From the NCBI GenBank assembly GCA_963702765.1, contig CAVPEB010000071.1, positions 1 to 64,000 of the forward strand: a DNA stretch of 64,000 bases. Direction: 5' to 3'. The position numbers and the translations under genes were made by a program. This document shows, in pieces, positions 45,078 through 53,705 of this stretch. The DNA is from DATMNR01 sp963702765. Its GTDB lineage: Bacteria > Chloroflexota > Ktedonobacteria > Ktedonobacterales > Ktedonobacteraceae. The notes below the pieces were generated by a model, which was given only the letters and a program-made list of their open reading frames with translations, did no database searches and was not told where the DNA came from. How positions within the stretch are numbered: position 1 is the first letter of the stretch; each line of letters begins with the position of its first letter.

Positions 45078-45760
45078 ATGTCACATCCACTTCTACAAGC
45101 TCAAGACCTCTACAAGTCGTACGGGCGCCATAAGGTGCTGAGAGGCGCAGCTTTGCAATCGCCCCCAGCACACTCATAGGTATCGTCGGCGAGAACGGCG
45201 CGGGAAAATCCACTCTGCTGCGCATTCTCGCGGGCGATGTGCGACCGAGCTGCGGCAAGGTGCTGCGCAGCGGCGCGATGGGATATTGTACCCAGCAGGT
45301 CATCCTGAACGATACTCTGAGCGTAAACCAGCACCTCGACTACTTCCGCGCCGCGTACAACATCAGGAGCTTGCGGCGAGCCGACGAACTCATCGAGCTG
45401 CTCGGCTATAAACACTACCGCTCCGAACTCGTCGGTCACCTGAGCGGTGGCACAAAACAGAAACTCAATCTGACGCTGGCGCTCATGCACCGGCCGCGTT
45501 TGCTGCTCCTGGACGAACCCTATCAGGGATTCTATTGGGAGACCTACCAGTGCTTCTGGGAGCTTGTCACCGAACTGCGGCAGGATGGCTGCGCGGTGCT
45601 GGTCATCTCGCACCTGTTTTTCGAGCAGCAGCGTTTTGATGTCCTCTATCGCTTGCGGGAGGGTAGGTGCACATACAAGATTGGTGGCTCAACAGAGGGA
45701 AAGCCTTTACGGCGGAAAGGAGAAGTGACATGCGTGCTTCACTGGTGTATCGATACCTGA
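45078..45760 (+). pseudogene. ABC transporter ATPase, frameshifted near the start
   Basis: ATG at 45078 begins MSHPLLQAQDLYKSYGRHKV; a one-base loss near 45155 shifts the frame into IAPSTLIGIVGENGAGKSTL (Walker A), which then stays open with the signature LSGGTKQKL and Walker B LLLLDEP to 45760. Its end overlaps the permease start. Confidence 0.8.
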
Positions 45761-46515
45761 CCGCGATATGGTACGCGTTGTCCGAGCAGACGCGCAATCG
45801 CACGGCGCTCCTGCTGCTCGTGATCTTCGTTCCCACCTGGGACTACCTGTTCTGGATGGTGGTTCCCGATGCTCCGCTCAGCTTCCTGTTCCGCACCACC
45901 AATCAGTTTATTCAGGTCAACGGGCGCGAACTGACGCTCTCGGCTTTGGGTCTGAACTCAATGACGCTCATCGTGCGGCTGCATGCTTTTCGTATCGCCC
46001 CGCAGGAACACGCAATTTGACCATCGTCTGTGCAGTGTGGCTACCAACAGTCGCTGCTATTCTTGCCAAGTTGACCGCATTAGTGGCTATCGCTTTCGCG
46101 GTAGCCTGCTATACCGGCGTGGTGCTATGGGTCTTCTGGCGACCATTTTCGCTGCCGCTGGTCTGGCTTGGTTTCTTCTGTGCCGCCTTGAGCTATGGAG
46201 CGTTGGGGGTGTTGCTGGGGGTGCTGGTGCGTGGCGAACTCGAGGGCTTCTTCCTCATCATCATGGTCAGCCTCATCGATACGTCCCGCAGAACTCGCTT
46301 GGCAATCCTGTTGCCAACCAGGACTTTCTGAGGTGGTTTCCCACTTTTGCACCGATGCAGCTGCAGTGGCTGGCGCGTTCAGCCAGCACGTTCCCTGGCG
46401 CTACCTGCTCACTTCGTTGGCGTGGCCGATTGGCTTCGCGCTGCTCGGCATGGTCACCTTCTGGTGGAAGACACGCGCCTGGAGCGTCCATACAGCGCCT
46501 CTCTCCGCCGAATAG
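45730..46515 (+). pseudogene. ABC-2 permease, frameshifted
   Basis: Starts MRASLVYRYLTAIWYALSEQ at 45730 with AAAGGAGA upstream. Helices are read in three frames: to about 45980, then LTIVCAVWLPT/KLTALVAIAFAVACYTGVV from about 46020, and FSQHVPWRYLLTSLAWPIGF to 46515. Partner of the preceding ATPase; the pair is inactive. Confidence 0.78.
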
Positions 46516-46645
46516 AAGGCAGATGTTGTGGAGGGTATCGCGAGTAAAAATGTGTAGCGTGAAGCGTCGAGGAGTTGTTGAACGCTTGCAACACACATGG
46601 GTATCTGAGAGAATAGGTCAAACACTATAAACACTTGGAGGTTGT

Positions 46646-47251
46646 ATGTCTCCCCGGCCCGATGTGAGTGAAGAACGGAGAAATCAGATCTGGAAGCCGC
46701 CATGGCGGTATTCGCGGCAGGGTTTTGAAGAGGCCCGCATGGACGATATCGCCCAGGAGGTCGGCCTCTCGAAGGGAGCACTCTACCTCTACTTCAAGAG
46801 CAAGGACGCTATTATCTCGGCTATCTTGCAGTTCTTCTTCTCCCGCGCGATGAAGAAGCTGCAGGGTTTTCTGGAGAGTGAAGAGCCGCCATCGGTGCGC
46901 GAACAGCTCCTGCGGCTCAATCGGTACTACGTGGGCGAAATGAAGTGGATGGTGTCCATGCTTCCGATTAGTTTTCAGTTCTACGCGGTCGCCGCACGCG
47001 AAAAGACTGTGCGCCAGGTCCTCAAGCGCTACTTCAAAGACTACCGCCAGGTCCTGACCGCTCTCATCCAGTGCGGCATCGACCGCGGTGAATTCAGGCC
47101 CATGCAGGCCGAGGATGTGGCGATCGCCATCACCGCACTCTACGAGGGCCTTGCACTGCTCTGGATGGTGGACCCGGATGCAACAACGTGGGAGCAGACC
47201 GGAGAGCGTTCGCTCCTGCTGCTGCTTGACGGGCTGGCAGTTCCCCGCTGA
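46646..47251 (+). CDS. TetR/AcrR-family regulator with scrambled first helix
   Basis: A 201-aa regulator. The HTH (MDDIAQEVGLSKGALYLYFKSKDAI) and the ligand-binding C-domain are intact. Residues about 16-27 (IWKPPWRYSRQGF) replace the expected ILEAAMAVFARQGF: in the adjacent frame the DNA reads LEAAMAVFAA, so one base was lost and two more were lost downstream, restoring the frame. The first helix of the DNA-binding domain is thus altered. GGAGG lies upstream. Candidate regulator of the ABC genes and the operator at 43784. Confidence 0.8.
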   Translation: MSPRPDVSEERRNQIWKPPWRYSRQGFEEARMDDIAQEVGLSKGALYLYFKSKDAIISAILQFFFSRAMKKLQGFLESEEPPSVREQLLRLNRYYVGEMKWMVSMLPISFQFYAVAAREKTVRQVLKRYFKDYRQVLTALIQCGIDRGEFRPMQAEDVAIAITALYEGLALLWMVDPDATTWEQTGERSLLLLLDGLAVPR

Positions 47252-47380
47252 TCGTCTCCCGTGAGGGGACGCATCTGTGTTGAGCTCGGTGCATGAAATC
47301 GTGAGGGCAGCCTCCAGATCTGTTGAGACAGGCGTGTGTCTGTGTTGGAGCTGCCAGGGATAAGGAAAGGAGGAGATGGT

Positions 47381-47856
47381 ATGTCGCTCGCTCAACGCCG
47401 TCCCTACGGCATCTACCGGCTGTTGGGCAATGCGCAGGCTAGTTCTAGCGGCTGCATCTTTTATGGCTCCTCGGACATCGCGTGGTGCAGATTACCCATC
47501 GTGGTCGCAAGAGCGGATTGCTCCGCAGGACCATTCTGGAAGTATTGAGCTATGACCCACAGACCCATGAGGTACTTGTCGTGTCCGGGTGGGAGGGGAA
47601 AACGGATTGGTATCGCAACATCGAGCGTGCGCCAGCGCTGGAAGTGCACGTTGGACGGGTGCATTACAGACCAGTCCAGGAGTTCCTCTCGTTGCAAGAA
47701 ACAGCCCAGCTGATCCTCACGCTATTTCGCCAGCACCCGCGCGAGGTCCGCTTCGTTGGGCCACTTCTGGGGATCGATCCTGATGCCGAGGACGCTGCCC
47801 TGCTTGCACGACTGGAAGCCTTCTTTCGGGGAGTACGTTTCCTCCCTGCCACATAG
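47381..47856 (+). pseudogene. Deazaflavin-dependent nitroreductase-like protein, frameshifted
   Basis: AAAGGAGG precedes MSLAQRRPYGIYRLLGNAQA. A frame change near 47450 leads to VVQITHRGRKSGLLRRTILEV and VSGWEGKTDWYRNIERAP, the F420-binding DDN/DUF385 family core, open to 47856. Only one shift separates the halves. Confidence 0.75.
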
Positions 47857-47863
47857 CAGGAGG

Positions 47864-48127
47864 ATGATGAGTGGGTTCAGAAGCTTGAGAGACGATGAGA
47901 TCGAGGTCTATCGCCGCCCTTACCTGGAACCGGGCGAGTCGGGCCATCCGACACTCACCTGGCCGCGGAGATCCCCATCAAGGGAGAACACGTCGGTGTC
48001 GCGCACATTGTCGAGAACTACGCGCTGGTTTGCAGGAGGCGAGCTACCAAAGCATTTCATCAGCTCCGACCCTGGCCCGATATTGACGGGCGCGCAACGG
48101 GAGTTCTGCCGCTCTTGGTCACACTGA
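47864..48127 (+). pseudogene. Haloalkane dehalogenase C-terminal fragment
   Basis: EIEVYRRPYLEPGESGHPTLTWPR, followed in the next frame by EIPIKGEHVGVAHIVENYA and again in the first by LPKHFISSDPGPILTGAQRE and FCRSW, matches the C-terminal third of haloalkane dehalogenases (DhaA/LinB type), including the WPREIPI and PGAILTG landmarks. The nucleophile half is absent and two frame changes are present. Confidence 0.7.
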
Positions 48128-48625
48128 CCATACCCAAAATTCAAGACACATAAGGCAACGTTATGAGTATTTCATCGACCCACATCTCTTTCCAGATTGC
48201 TCTTCACCACTGGAGCCATCTTCAGAGCAACAAGCTCTTTCACTCCTGATTGTCTTTTTTACTGAGATCACTCTACAGAATGAGAACACTACTTAATGCT
48301 TTGGGATCTGTGGAGATAGCCTGTACTGGTACTCCAGATCTCGCCAACCGGTACGGAGAGGTGGATGTACCGGAGATGTCGCATTCAGCTGACCAATGCC
48401 ATCAACAGATGAGGGTATCTACCGCAGCATCACCTATCCTACCATACCTTGCTTCACATGTCATATACTGCTAGAAAAGAGAAACCTTTTTCTGGGGAGT
48501 AAGAGAACTGGAGAACTGGGAAGCCTGATCAGCAACCGGAGGCCATCGTGTCTTGTGAGCGAGTGAGCCGATGCGCGCGATCGGTCACAAGGAAAATCGA
48601 ACCGAAAGGAAAGGAAAGGCATTCG
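48128..48625. other. Intergenic debris
   Basis: About 500 bp; frames here are short and unrelated to known proteins. AAAGGAAAGGAAAGG before 48626 is the ribosome binding site of the next fragment. Confidence 0.35.
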
Positions 48626-48895
48626 ATGGTTGACATTCCTCTGCTCATTTGCGACCTGGTTCTCTTCCTGCTCATAGCGCTCGTGGTCAACCTGCTCAGC
48701 GAAAAGTTGAGGGTTCCCTACACACTGGGACTGGTTATTGTGAGCCTGGGCAGCGGTTTCGTCGGGCTAACGCCAGAAGCCCAACTCTCACCCGAGCTGG
48801 TGCTCTTCGTGTTCCTGCCGGCCTTGCTCTTTGAGGGGGCTGGCTCATCTGAAGAGAAAATTCGGGGTTTTACTTCTACCATGCGTAGCATATAG
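48626..48895 (+). pseudogene. CPA1 Na+/H+ antiporter N-terminal fragment
   Basis: MVDIPLLICDLVLFLLIALVV and KLRVPYTLGLVIVSLGSGFVG to VLFVFLPALLFEGA are the first membrane helices of a NhaP-type antiporter. The similarity ends at about 48840 and the frame stops at 48895, so about 80% of the gene is lost. Confidence 0.75.
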
Positions 48896-48938
48896 TACTG
48901 CGAAAGGATAAAAGCCGATAAGTAGGTGTACACTGTCG

Positions 48939-49406
48939 TTAATTTCGTTTCCGCATCTTATTATTCAAGGCAAAGGGCCAGCGCCAGATCAAGAGGAGAA
49001 GCATATTAAACAGGAGAACGACGATGGCAAAACTCAGCGGCGGCACCCCATGATCTACAAAAATTCCACGCAACAGCAGCGCAACTGGCCATGCTAGCAG
49101 CCATGCCACGGCAGTGCGTATAACCATGGATCGAGGTTGTGCCATAATCTTATGTCGAAATGCACCTACGAATGGAGAGACCAGAAACCAGCCAACAATA
49201 AAAGGCAATGCGGTGACGATGATCTGCGGGATAGCCGCAAATCCTGACGCTTCTCCATGCGAACTGCGCCCTAATGCGACAAAAATCAAAAAGCAGAGCA
49301 GATCACCGACTACGAGCAGAATTACTGCCCGTCTATATGGTATTTCCCGGGTAGGTTTGGCTTCTTTCTCTGTTACTGGCGCATTTGTCTCTTCAGTAGT
49401 AGACAC
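48939..49406 (-). CDS. DUF3054-family membrane protein
   Basis: About 155 aa with four membrane helices (VILLVVGDLLCFLIFVALG; IIVTALPFIVGWFLVSPFVG; TAVAWLLAWPVALLLRGIFV; and a last C-terminal helix), matching DUF3054. The GTG at 49406 has AAGGGGTG properly spaced; longer frames overlap CcmD. Function is unknown. It is the last gene of the ccm transcript, 13 bp after the ccmD stop. Confidence 0.75.
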   Translation of the reverse strand: MSTTEETNAPVTEKEAKPTREIPYRRAVILLVVGDLLCFLIFVALGRSSHGEASGFAAIPQIIVTALPFIVGWFLVSPFVGAFRHKIMAQPRSMVIRTAVAWLLAWPVALLLRGIFVDHGVPPLSFAIVVLLFNMLLLLIWRWPFALNNKMRKRN

Positions 49407-49419
49407 GATACTCACCCCT

Positions 49420-49578
49420 TTATATATTCTGTTTTTCCTGCTGCTCTCGCACCAGTTGCTCAACGGCTGCAAGTTCAGTGCGCACGCCGCGTATGCGCAG
49501 CATTAGTACGGCTAAGAAGGCAAACAAGGCAACCCACACGATTGCATAAGCAGCCACAAGATAACCAAATCCTTGCAT
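49420..49578 (-). CDS. ccmD: CcmD-like small membrane protein
   Basis: A 52-aa protein (MQGFGYLVAAYAIVWVALFA at its start) with one N-terminal helix and a basic then charged C-terminal tail, located right after ccmC as in other ccm operons. CcmD helps release CcmE from the CcmABC complex. It is too short for most gene callers. GAGGAAAT upstream acts as ribosome binding site. Confidence 0.85.
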   Translation of the reverse strand: MQGFGYLVAAYAIVWVALFAFLAVLMLRIRGVRTELAAVEQLVREQQEKQNI

Positions 49579-49648
49579 ATATTTCCTCGCTTCTCTCGCC
49601 CATGATTATGAAATTTAACAAATGAAGTGGGATCTTGAATGCCAGCGA

Positions 49649-49690
49649 GAGCCGATGAATCGGCGATGTGCCCGATAAATCGGCACCTAC
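49649..49690. repeat. GTAGGTGCCGATTTATCGG palindromic repeat
   Basis: Tandem-like GCCGAT-GAATCGGC and CCCGATAAATCGGC hairpins ending CACCTAC. On the minus strand it begins with GTAGG, and the TAG is the stop codon of ccmC. Confidence 0.7.
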
Positions 49691-50484
49691 GGAAATCCCG
49701 TTTCGTTTGTTAAAAGCCATTTCCAGGAGTCTACAATTTTTATTCTATGCTGGCGCGTAATTGTTGTGCTATTGCCTGCAGCTCTCTGCAACTGGTACAG
49801 TTGCAGCATCAAGAAACTATACAGTAATGTAAATGTCGTCAGAGCAACCATTAAAGTGAGCACTACCGAAGGTGGCAAAGCGCCCTGAACGCCAACCTGC
49901 GCGGTTGGATGCAGGGTACGCCACCAGTTCACAGACTCATAAATAATTGGTAAATCGATGACACCGATGATTGCCAGCACAGCTCCAGCACGAGCGCTGG
50001 CCGGTGTGCGCCCCATATAGTTACGCAGCATCAAATAGGCGATGTAGATGAACCAGAGGATCAGGGTTGTCGTCAGGCGAGCATCCCAGGTCCACCAGGT
50101 GCCCCAGATGGTTTTACCCCAGATAGATCCGAGGATCAACGCCAGTGTAATGAAAAAAGCCCCAAGCTCGGCTGAAGCGCGAGCCACCCAATCCCAGCGA
50201 TCATCTTTCTTCACAAGATAGACGATGCCAGCAAAAGCAACTATCACAAAACTTAGCATGCCTATCCATGCCGCAGGTACATGAAAGTAAAAGATGCGCT
50301 GCGGATTTCCCTGGATCGCATCCATTGGCGCGTACAAAAAAATCATCCAGATTGAAACCATCATGCCTATCAATGAAAGCAAACCTAGTATTAGGGATAC
50401 AACTGGAAAAGGTGTATCTTGGCGAAACGAGCTACGCTTCGTTGCCTTTTGCTCACTAGCTGCTTCTTTTTTTACTAACGCCAT
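49687..50484 (-). CDS. ccmC: Haem handling protein CcmC
   Basis: A 265-aa protein with six membrane helices. The WWD domain GKTIWGTWWTWDARLT binds haem on the outer side and presents it to CcmE. Two haem-ligand His candidates lie in YFHVPAAW and LHPTAQ. The N-terminus has a 20-residue basic cytoplasmic tail. The ribosome binding site TAGGAG is the border of a repeat, and the last residues (GFP and stop) come from another repeat. Confidence 0.93.
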   Translation of the reverse strand: MALVKKEAASEQKATKRSSFRQDTPFPVVSLILGLLSLIGMMVSIWMIFLYAPMDAIQGNPQRIFYFHVPAAWIGMLSFVIVAFAGIVYLVKKDDRWDWVARASAELGAFFITLALILGSIWGKTIWGTWWTWDARLTTTLILWFIYIAYLMLRNYMGRTPASARAGAVLAIIGVIDLPIIYESVNWWRTLHPTAQVGVQGALPPSVVLTLMVALTTFTLLYSFLMLQLYQLQRAAGNSTTITRQHRIKIVDSWKWLLTNETGFP

Positions 50485-50492
50485 AATATTGC

Positions 50493-50522
50493 TCCTACGA
50501 GGGCCGATAAATCGGCCCCTAC
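50493..50522. repeat. GTAGGGGCCGATTTATCGGCCC repeat, donates the ccmC RBS
   Basis: GGGCCGAT-AAATCGGCCC hairpin flanked by CTCCTAC and CCTAC. Read on the minus strand its right border CGTAGGAGC is 7 bases before the ccmC ATG, so the repeat forms the ribosome binding site. Confidence 0.7.
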
Positions 50523-50568
50523 AGATGGCCGGATAATGTTGTGAAGCACCATAATCAGGCTCAATAGA

Positions 50569-51234
50569 TCACTCCTCTATTACATATTCAAACGTAAGCA
50601 GGGAAACGCTTAAAAAAATTACATCGAAGGCCAGCATCATGCCCAACCAGGGTGGTTCGTTCACGGATGTTGTCATCAATGCACCTGTGGCACGCACCGC
50701 TCCTATAACAACTGGAACGATGAGTGGAAAGACCAGTAGTGGCAATAACAATTCACGAGCCTGCGTCGCTGCAGCGATTGCTGAAAATAGCGTGCCAATG
50801 GTGGCAATGCCAATGGTGCCAAGCAATACAATTGGCAAAAGTTCACCTGTAAAAAGGGGAACAGCAAATAAGGCTGCAAAGATGGGTAGAGCAATAATTT
50901 CAACCACTGAGATAAATAAGATATTTCCAAGTAGCTTCGCAAGGTAAATGGCTCTACGATCTACCGGGCAGAGCATCAAACGATCCAATGACCCCTTTTC
51001 CTGCTCAGAGGTCATGGTACGTCCCAATCCGAGCAAACTCGCGAATACAAACGCTACCCATAGAGCGCCAGGAGCAATCGCAGCTTTATTATCCACACGC
51101 AGGTCAAAGGCAAAGTTAAAGATAACCAGCACGAGGAGCGCAAACAATCCCATACTCATCCAGGTCTGCTTGCTACGCAATTCGCAGCGAATATCCTTCC
51201 ACAATATAGCCTGAATCTGTGATAGGAACGTCAT
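50569..51234 (-). CDS. ccmB: Haem exporter permease CcmB
   Basis: A 221-aa permease with six membrane helices (MSMGLFALLVLVIFNFAFDL; LGLGRTMTSEQEKGSLDRLM is the conserved cytoplasmic loop). With CcmA it forms the ABC complex that drives haem-CcmE release. Overlaps the ccmA stop by 4 bases. Confidence 0.93.
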   Translation of the reverse strand: MTFLSQIQAILWKDIRCELRSKQTWMSMGLFALLVLVIFNFAFDLRVDNKAAIAPGALWVAFVFASLLGLGRTMTSEQEKGSLDRLMLCPVDRRAIYLAKLLGNILFISVVEIIALPIFAALFAVPLFTGELLPIVLLGTIGIATIGTLFSAIAAATQARELLLPLLVFPLIVPVVIGAVRATGALMTTSVNEPPWLGMMLAFDVIFLSVSLLTFEYVIEE

Positions 51235-51938
51235 CGCAGAGCCTCCTGGTAGGCCAGCCGAACACTCCCCGCTTCCAGGTCACTCGATGCCTGTTGATAT
51301 ACCACACGCCCTCCACTCAACATGCAAATCTGATCACTGAATTTCTCAGCTCGTTCAAAGTTATGCGTGGTGAACAACGTAGTGCCACCTTGTGCTGCAT
51401 GCTCTCTTAGCAACTCTTCAAGTAGCGCAATCCCTTCATCGTCAAGCCCTGCATCTGGCTCATCAAGCAAGAGCAAGCCCGGTGAATGCAGCAAGGCTCT
51501 TGCTAATGATAAGCGCTGAAGTTGCCCGCGAGATAGCGTGCCTGCTCGCTCGCTATAGCGTCGTGCCAGACCTACCCGTTGTAGCAAGGTATCGGATCGC
51601 TCCCGTGCATTCTTCACAGCATACATACGACCAAAGAACAGCAAATTTTCAAGCACCGTCAGTTCATCGTACAGGTTGGGCTGGTGACCGACAAAACCCA
51701 CACGCAGGCGTATCTGTTGTGCTTCTTGTCCAATATCCAAACCGCCGATACGCACAGTTCCCGCGACAGGTTTGGTCAAACAAGCCAGGATACGCAACAA
51801 TGTTGTTTTCCCTGCGCCATTCGCGCCTAGCAGTGCCATACACTTGCCTTGATCGAGCACGATATCAATGCCACGTAAGATGGGCTTGAAATTATAGGTT
51901 TTCTTGAGTGCCTTTATCTCCAGATACGGAGCGCTCAC
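51231..51938 (-). CDS. ccmA: Haem exporter ATPase CcmA
   Basis: A 235-aa ATPase. Walker A GANGAGKTT, signature LSRGQLQRL (variant), Walker B LLLLDEP, H-loop FTTHNFERAE. Powers CcmABCD release of holo-CcmE. Overlaps the preceding secreted protein's stop by 4 bases, so translational coupling links them. Confidence 0.93.
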   Translation of the reverse strand: MSAPYLEIKALKKTYNFKPILRGIDIVLDQGKCMALLGANGAGKTTLLRILACLTKPVAGTVRIGGLDIGQEAQQIRLRVGFVGHQPNLYDELTVLENLLFFGRMYAVKNARERSDTLLQRVGLARRYSERAGTLSRGQLQRLSLARALLHSPGLLLLDEPDAGLDDEGIALLEELLREHAAQGGTTLFTTHNFERAEKFSDQICMLSGGRVVYQQASSDLEAGSVRLAYQEALR

Positions 51939-53362
51939 ATTGCCCCCTTGCCGCTGCTTTTAGCCGTTTTCTTGACTGTAGCCGACTGTTCAACAAGATC
52001 TTTACTCATCAAACTACGAAGCTCTGTCTTTATTCTGGCACGCTGTTCAGCGTATTCTGCTTTCTTTATTGTACCAGCTTCGTATGCTTTATCCAGACGA
52101 AGCAACTCTTGCAGCAATGCCTCTTGCTGATCGTTTTGAGATGGAAGAGCATCGTTTGATGACGGGTGATCTACAGATCCCCTCTTCGCTATTACAGCAT
52201 CCCGTCCCCCTCGCGAGGTCTGCGACGTTTGTTTTTGCCGTTTTGTTGCCTGACGACGCGAGAGCTGGTATACAAGCCATGTCACGCCCACAATCGCCAG
52301 CATGAGTAGAATTGCGAGGATGATCCAACGTGTATTCGGATTGAGCGATTGAGGACTAGCAGCTTGCTGGGATACGGGCAAACCATCCAATTGTACATGG
52401 AACTGCGCATCTGCCAGGAGTTTTTTTGCATTGAATTGCTGGAATGTTTGCTGGTTAGCATTTACAGGCCCCTGTGAATCCAGTGCGGCTGAGCTGGCAT
52501 GGATATTCAATGGCACGAGCAGCGAAAGATTCACGGTGGGATACACAACCGTATAACTGAAATCATAATTTGATGTCGTGAAGGGCACTTGAAAGGAAAA
52601 AGCAAACTGCGACAAGCCTGGTGAAACAGAGGCGTTCGTTGCAAAACCTGAATCTACCTGAATGATCTGGTACCCGTCGAAGCCTGACTTGAGCGACACA
52701 TTACGAGCGTTTTTTGGTAATGAGAAGAGCAGTGCATTTGGCTTGCTGCCATGTGCCTGAAGCGATCCAACGTATGTCGTTAGACCTAAATTCTCGAAAA
52801 TGTAGTTTTCGGAAATGGTAATAAGGTTACTGTGCGCATCAGCTTTATCGATCAAAATATTGGCTTGAACGATGGCAATGTTGGCGATGCTTGTTGTCGC
52901 ATCATAGACGGTGAGATTTATCTTTTGAACAGGCCGGGTACTCAGGTCGATCAGATCGGTATAATATTGCGACCCCTGATACAGCGTATAGAGAGCATAG
53001 TTGATGGTTTTATCTGTATTCAGATTACTAAACGAGAACATACCATGCGCATCAGTCGTTGTACTTGTGAGATCGCTTGCATTCTCTCCCTGCGCCATCT
53101 GCAATGTTACGCTTTGACTCGCTACTGGTGCGTTGCGTTTCGTGCCATCGAGCAGTTGTCCATAAATTCGACCGGTATTTGTAGCAGCATGCGCTGATGC
53201 TTGTAGTGGGAATACGAGGAACACAAGAGCAAGAAGGAGCGCCCCACCCCAGGGCGGCCGCCCTGGGGATGGGGTAGATGTCCCTTTGCGCGCCCTCGTA
53301 CACGCCCTTGCGGCCGCCCTCGTACTATTGATTATATCTTTACGATAATCATTCATCAACAT
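51935..53362 (-). CDS. Secreted/membrane protein with carboxypeptidase-regulatory-like domain, in the ccm cluster
   Basis: 475 aa. Signal-peptide-like segment (ALLLALVFLVFPLQASAHA, about 41-59), an extracytoplasmic CarboxypepD_reg-like domain (GRIYGQLLDGT ... TTTDAHGMFSFSNLNTD), a second beta-rich domain, one membrane helix near 347-367, and a cytoplasmic coiled C-terminus (QQEALLQELLRLDKAYEAGT, like the SHOCT/CcmI tail). Role in cytochrome c maturation is unknown; the position between ccmI and ccmA suggests one. The n-region (TRARKGTSTPSPGRPPWGG) is encoded by a GC-rich palindromic repeat, and the start ATG (53362 or 53356) overlaps the ccmI end. Confidence 0.75.
   Translation of the reverse strand: MLMNDYRKDIINSTRAAARACTRARKGTSTPSPGRPPWGGALLLALVFLVFPLQASAHAATNTGRIYGQLLDGTKRNAPVASQSVTLQMAQGENASDLTSTTTDAHGMFSFSNLNTDKTINYALYTLYQGSQYYTDLIDLSTRPVQKINLTVYDATTSIANIAIVQANILIDKADAHSNLITISENYIFENLGLTTYVGSLQAHGSKPNALLFSLPKNARNVSLKSGFDGYQIIQVDSGFATNASVSPGLSQFAFSFQVPFTTSNYDFSYTVVYPTVNLSLLVPLNIHASSAALDSQGPVNANQQTFQQFNAKKLLADAQFHVQLDGLPVSQQAASPQSLNPNTRWIILAILLMLAIVGVTWLVYQLSRRQATKRQKQTSQTSRGGRDAVIAKRGSVDHPSSNDALPSQNDQQEALLQELLRLDKAYEAGTIKKAEYAEQRARIKTELRSLMSKDLVEQSATVKKTAKSSGKGAM
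53247..53330. repeat. GC-rich palindromic repeat inside a coding region
   Basis: CCCCAGGGCGGCCGCCCTGG and two more bases form a 22-bp perfect palindrome (53247-53268), followed by CGCCCTCGTAC and CGGCCGCCCTCGTAC repeats up to 53330. It lies in frame in the signal-peptide n-region of the neighbouring gene. Confidence 0.65.
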
Positions 53363-53705
53363 GCTCGTTCTGTTCTTTCAGCAAGCGCAACTTCTCTTCG
53401 ATTAGCGCATCAAGTTCTTGTTCACGTTCATGGCGTGATTTCAAAGCCAGGGCAGCTCGTCGCAAGTAGCGCGTGCGCATGGAACGATAGTCGGTCTCTC
53501 CAAGGTTACCAAGCTGATAATCTAACTCGACTTCTTGAAGGGCTGAACGCGCATTCTGTTCACGATCAGTCTGTGAGTTTACTGATATATTTAAACGCGT
53601 AGTCTGTGTTGTTTCGAAAGGCGCGCGTCTATAGATAGGATATAGAACATACGCCAGAGAAAAGCCACCGAGCAAGAGCGCAACAATGATTGGTAACAAC
53701 TGCAT
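53349..53705 (-). CDS. CcmI-like short protein
   Basis: 118 aa: one N-terminal membrane helix (IIVALLLGGFSLAYVLYPIY) followed by a helical cytoplasmic-type segment with LDYQLGNLGETDYRSMRTRY, like the CcmI/CycH N-terminal module, which helps deliver apocytochrome c. No TPR domain follows. Start overlaps the ccmH stop at 53705. Confidence 0.7.
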   Translation of the reverse strand: MQLLPIIVALLLGGFSLAYVLYPIYRRAPFETTQTTRLNISVNSQTDREQNARSALQEVELDYQLGNLGETDYRSMRTRYLRRAALALKSRHEREQELDALIEEKLRLLKEQNEHVDE

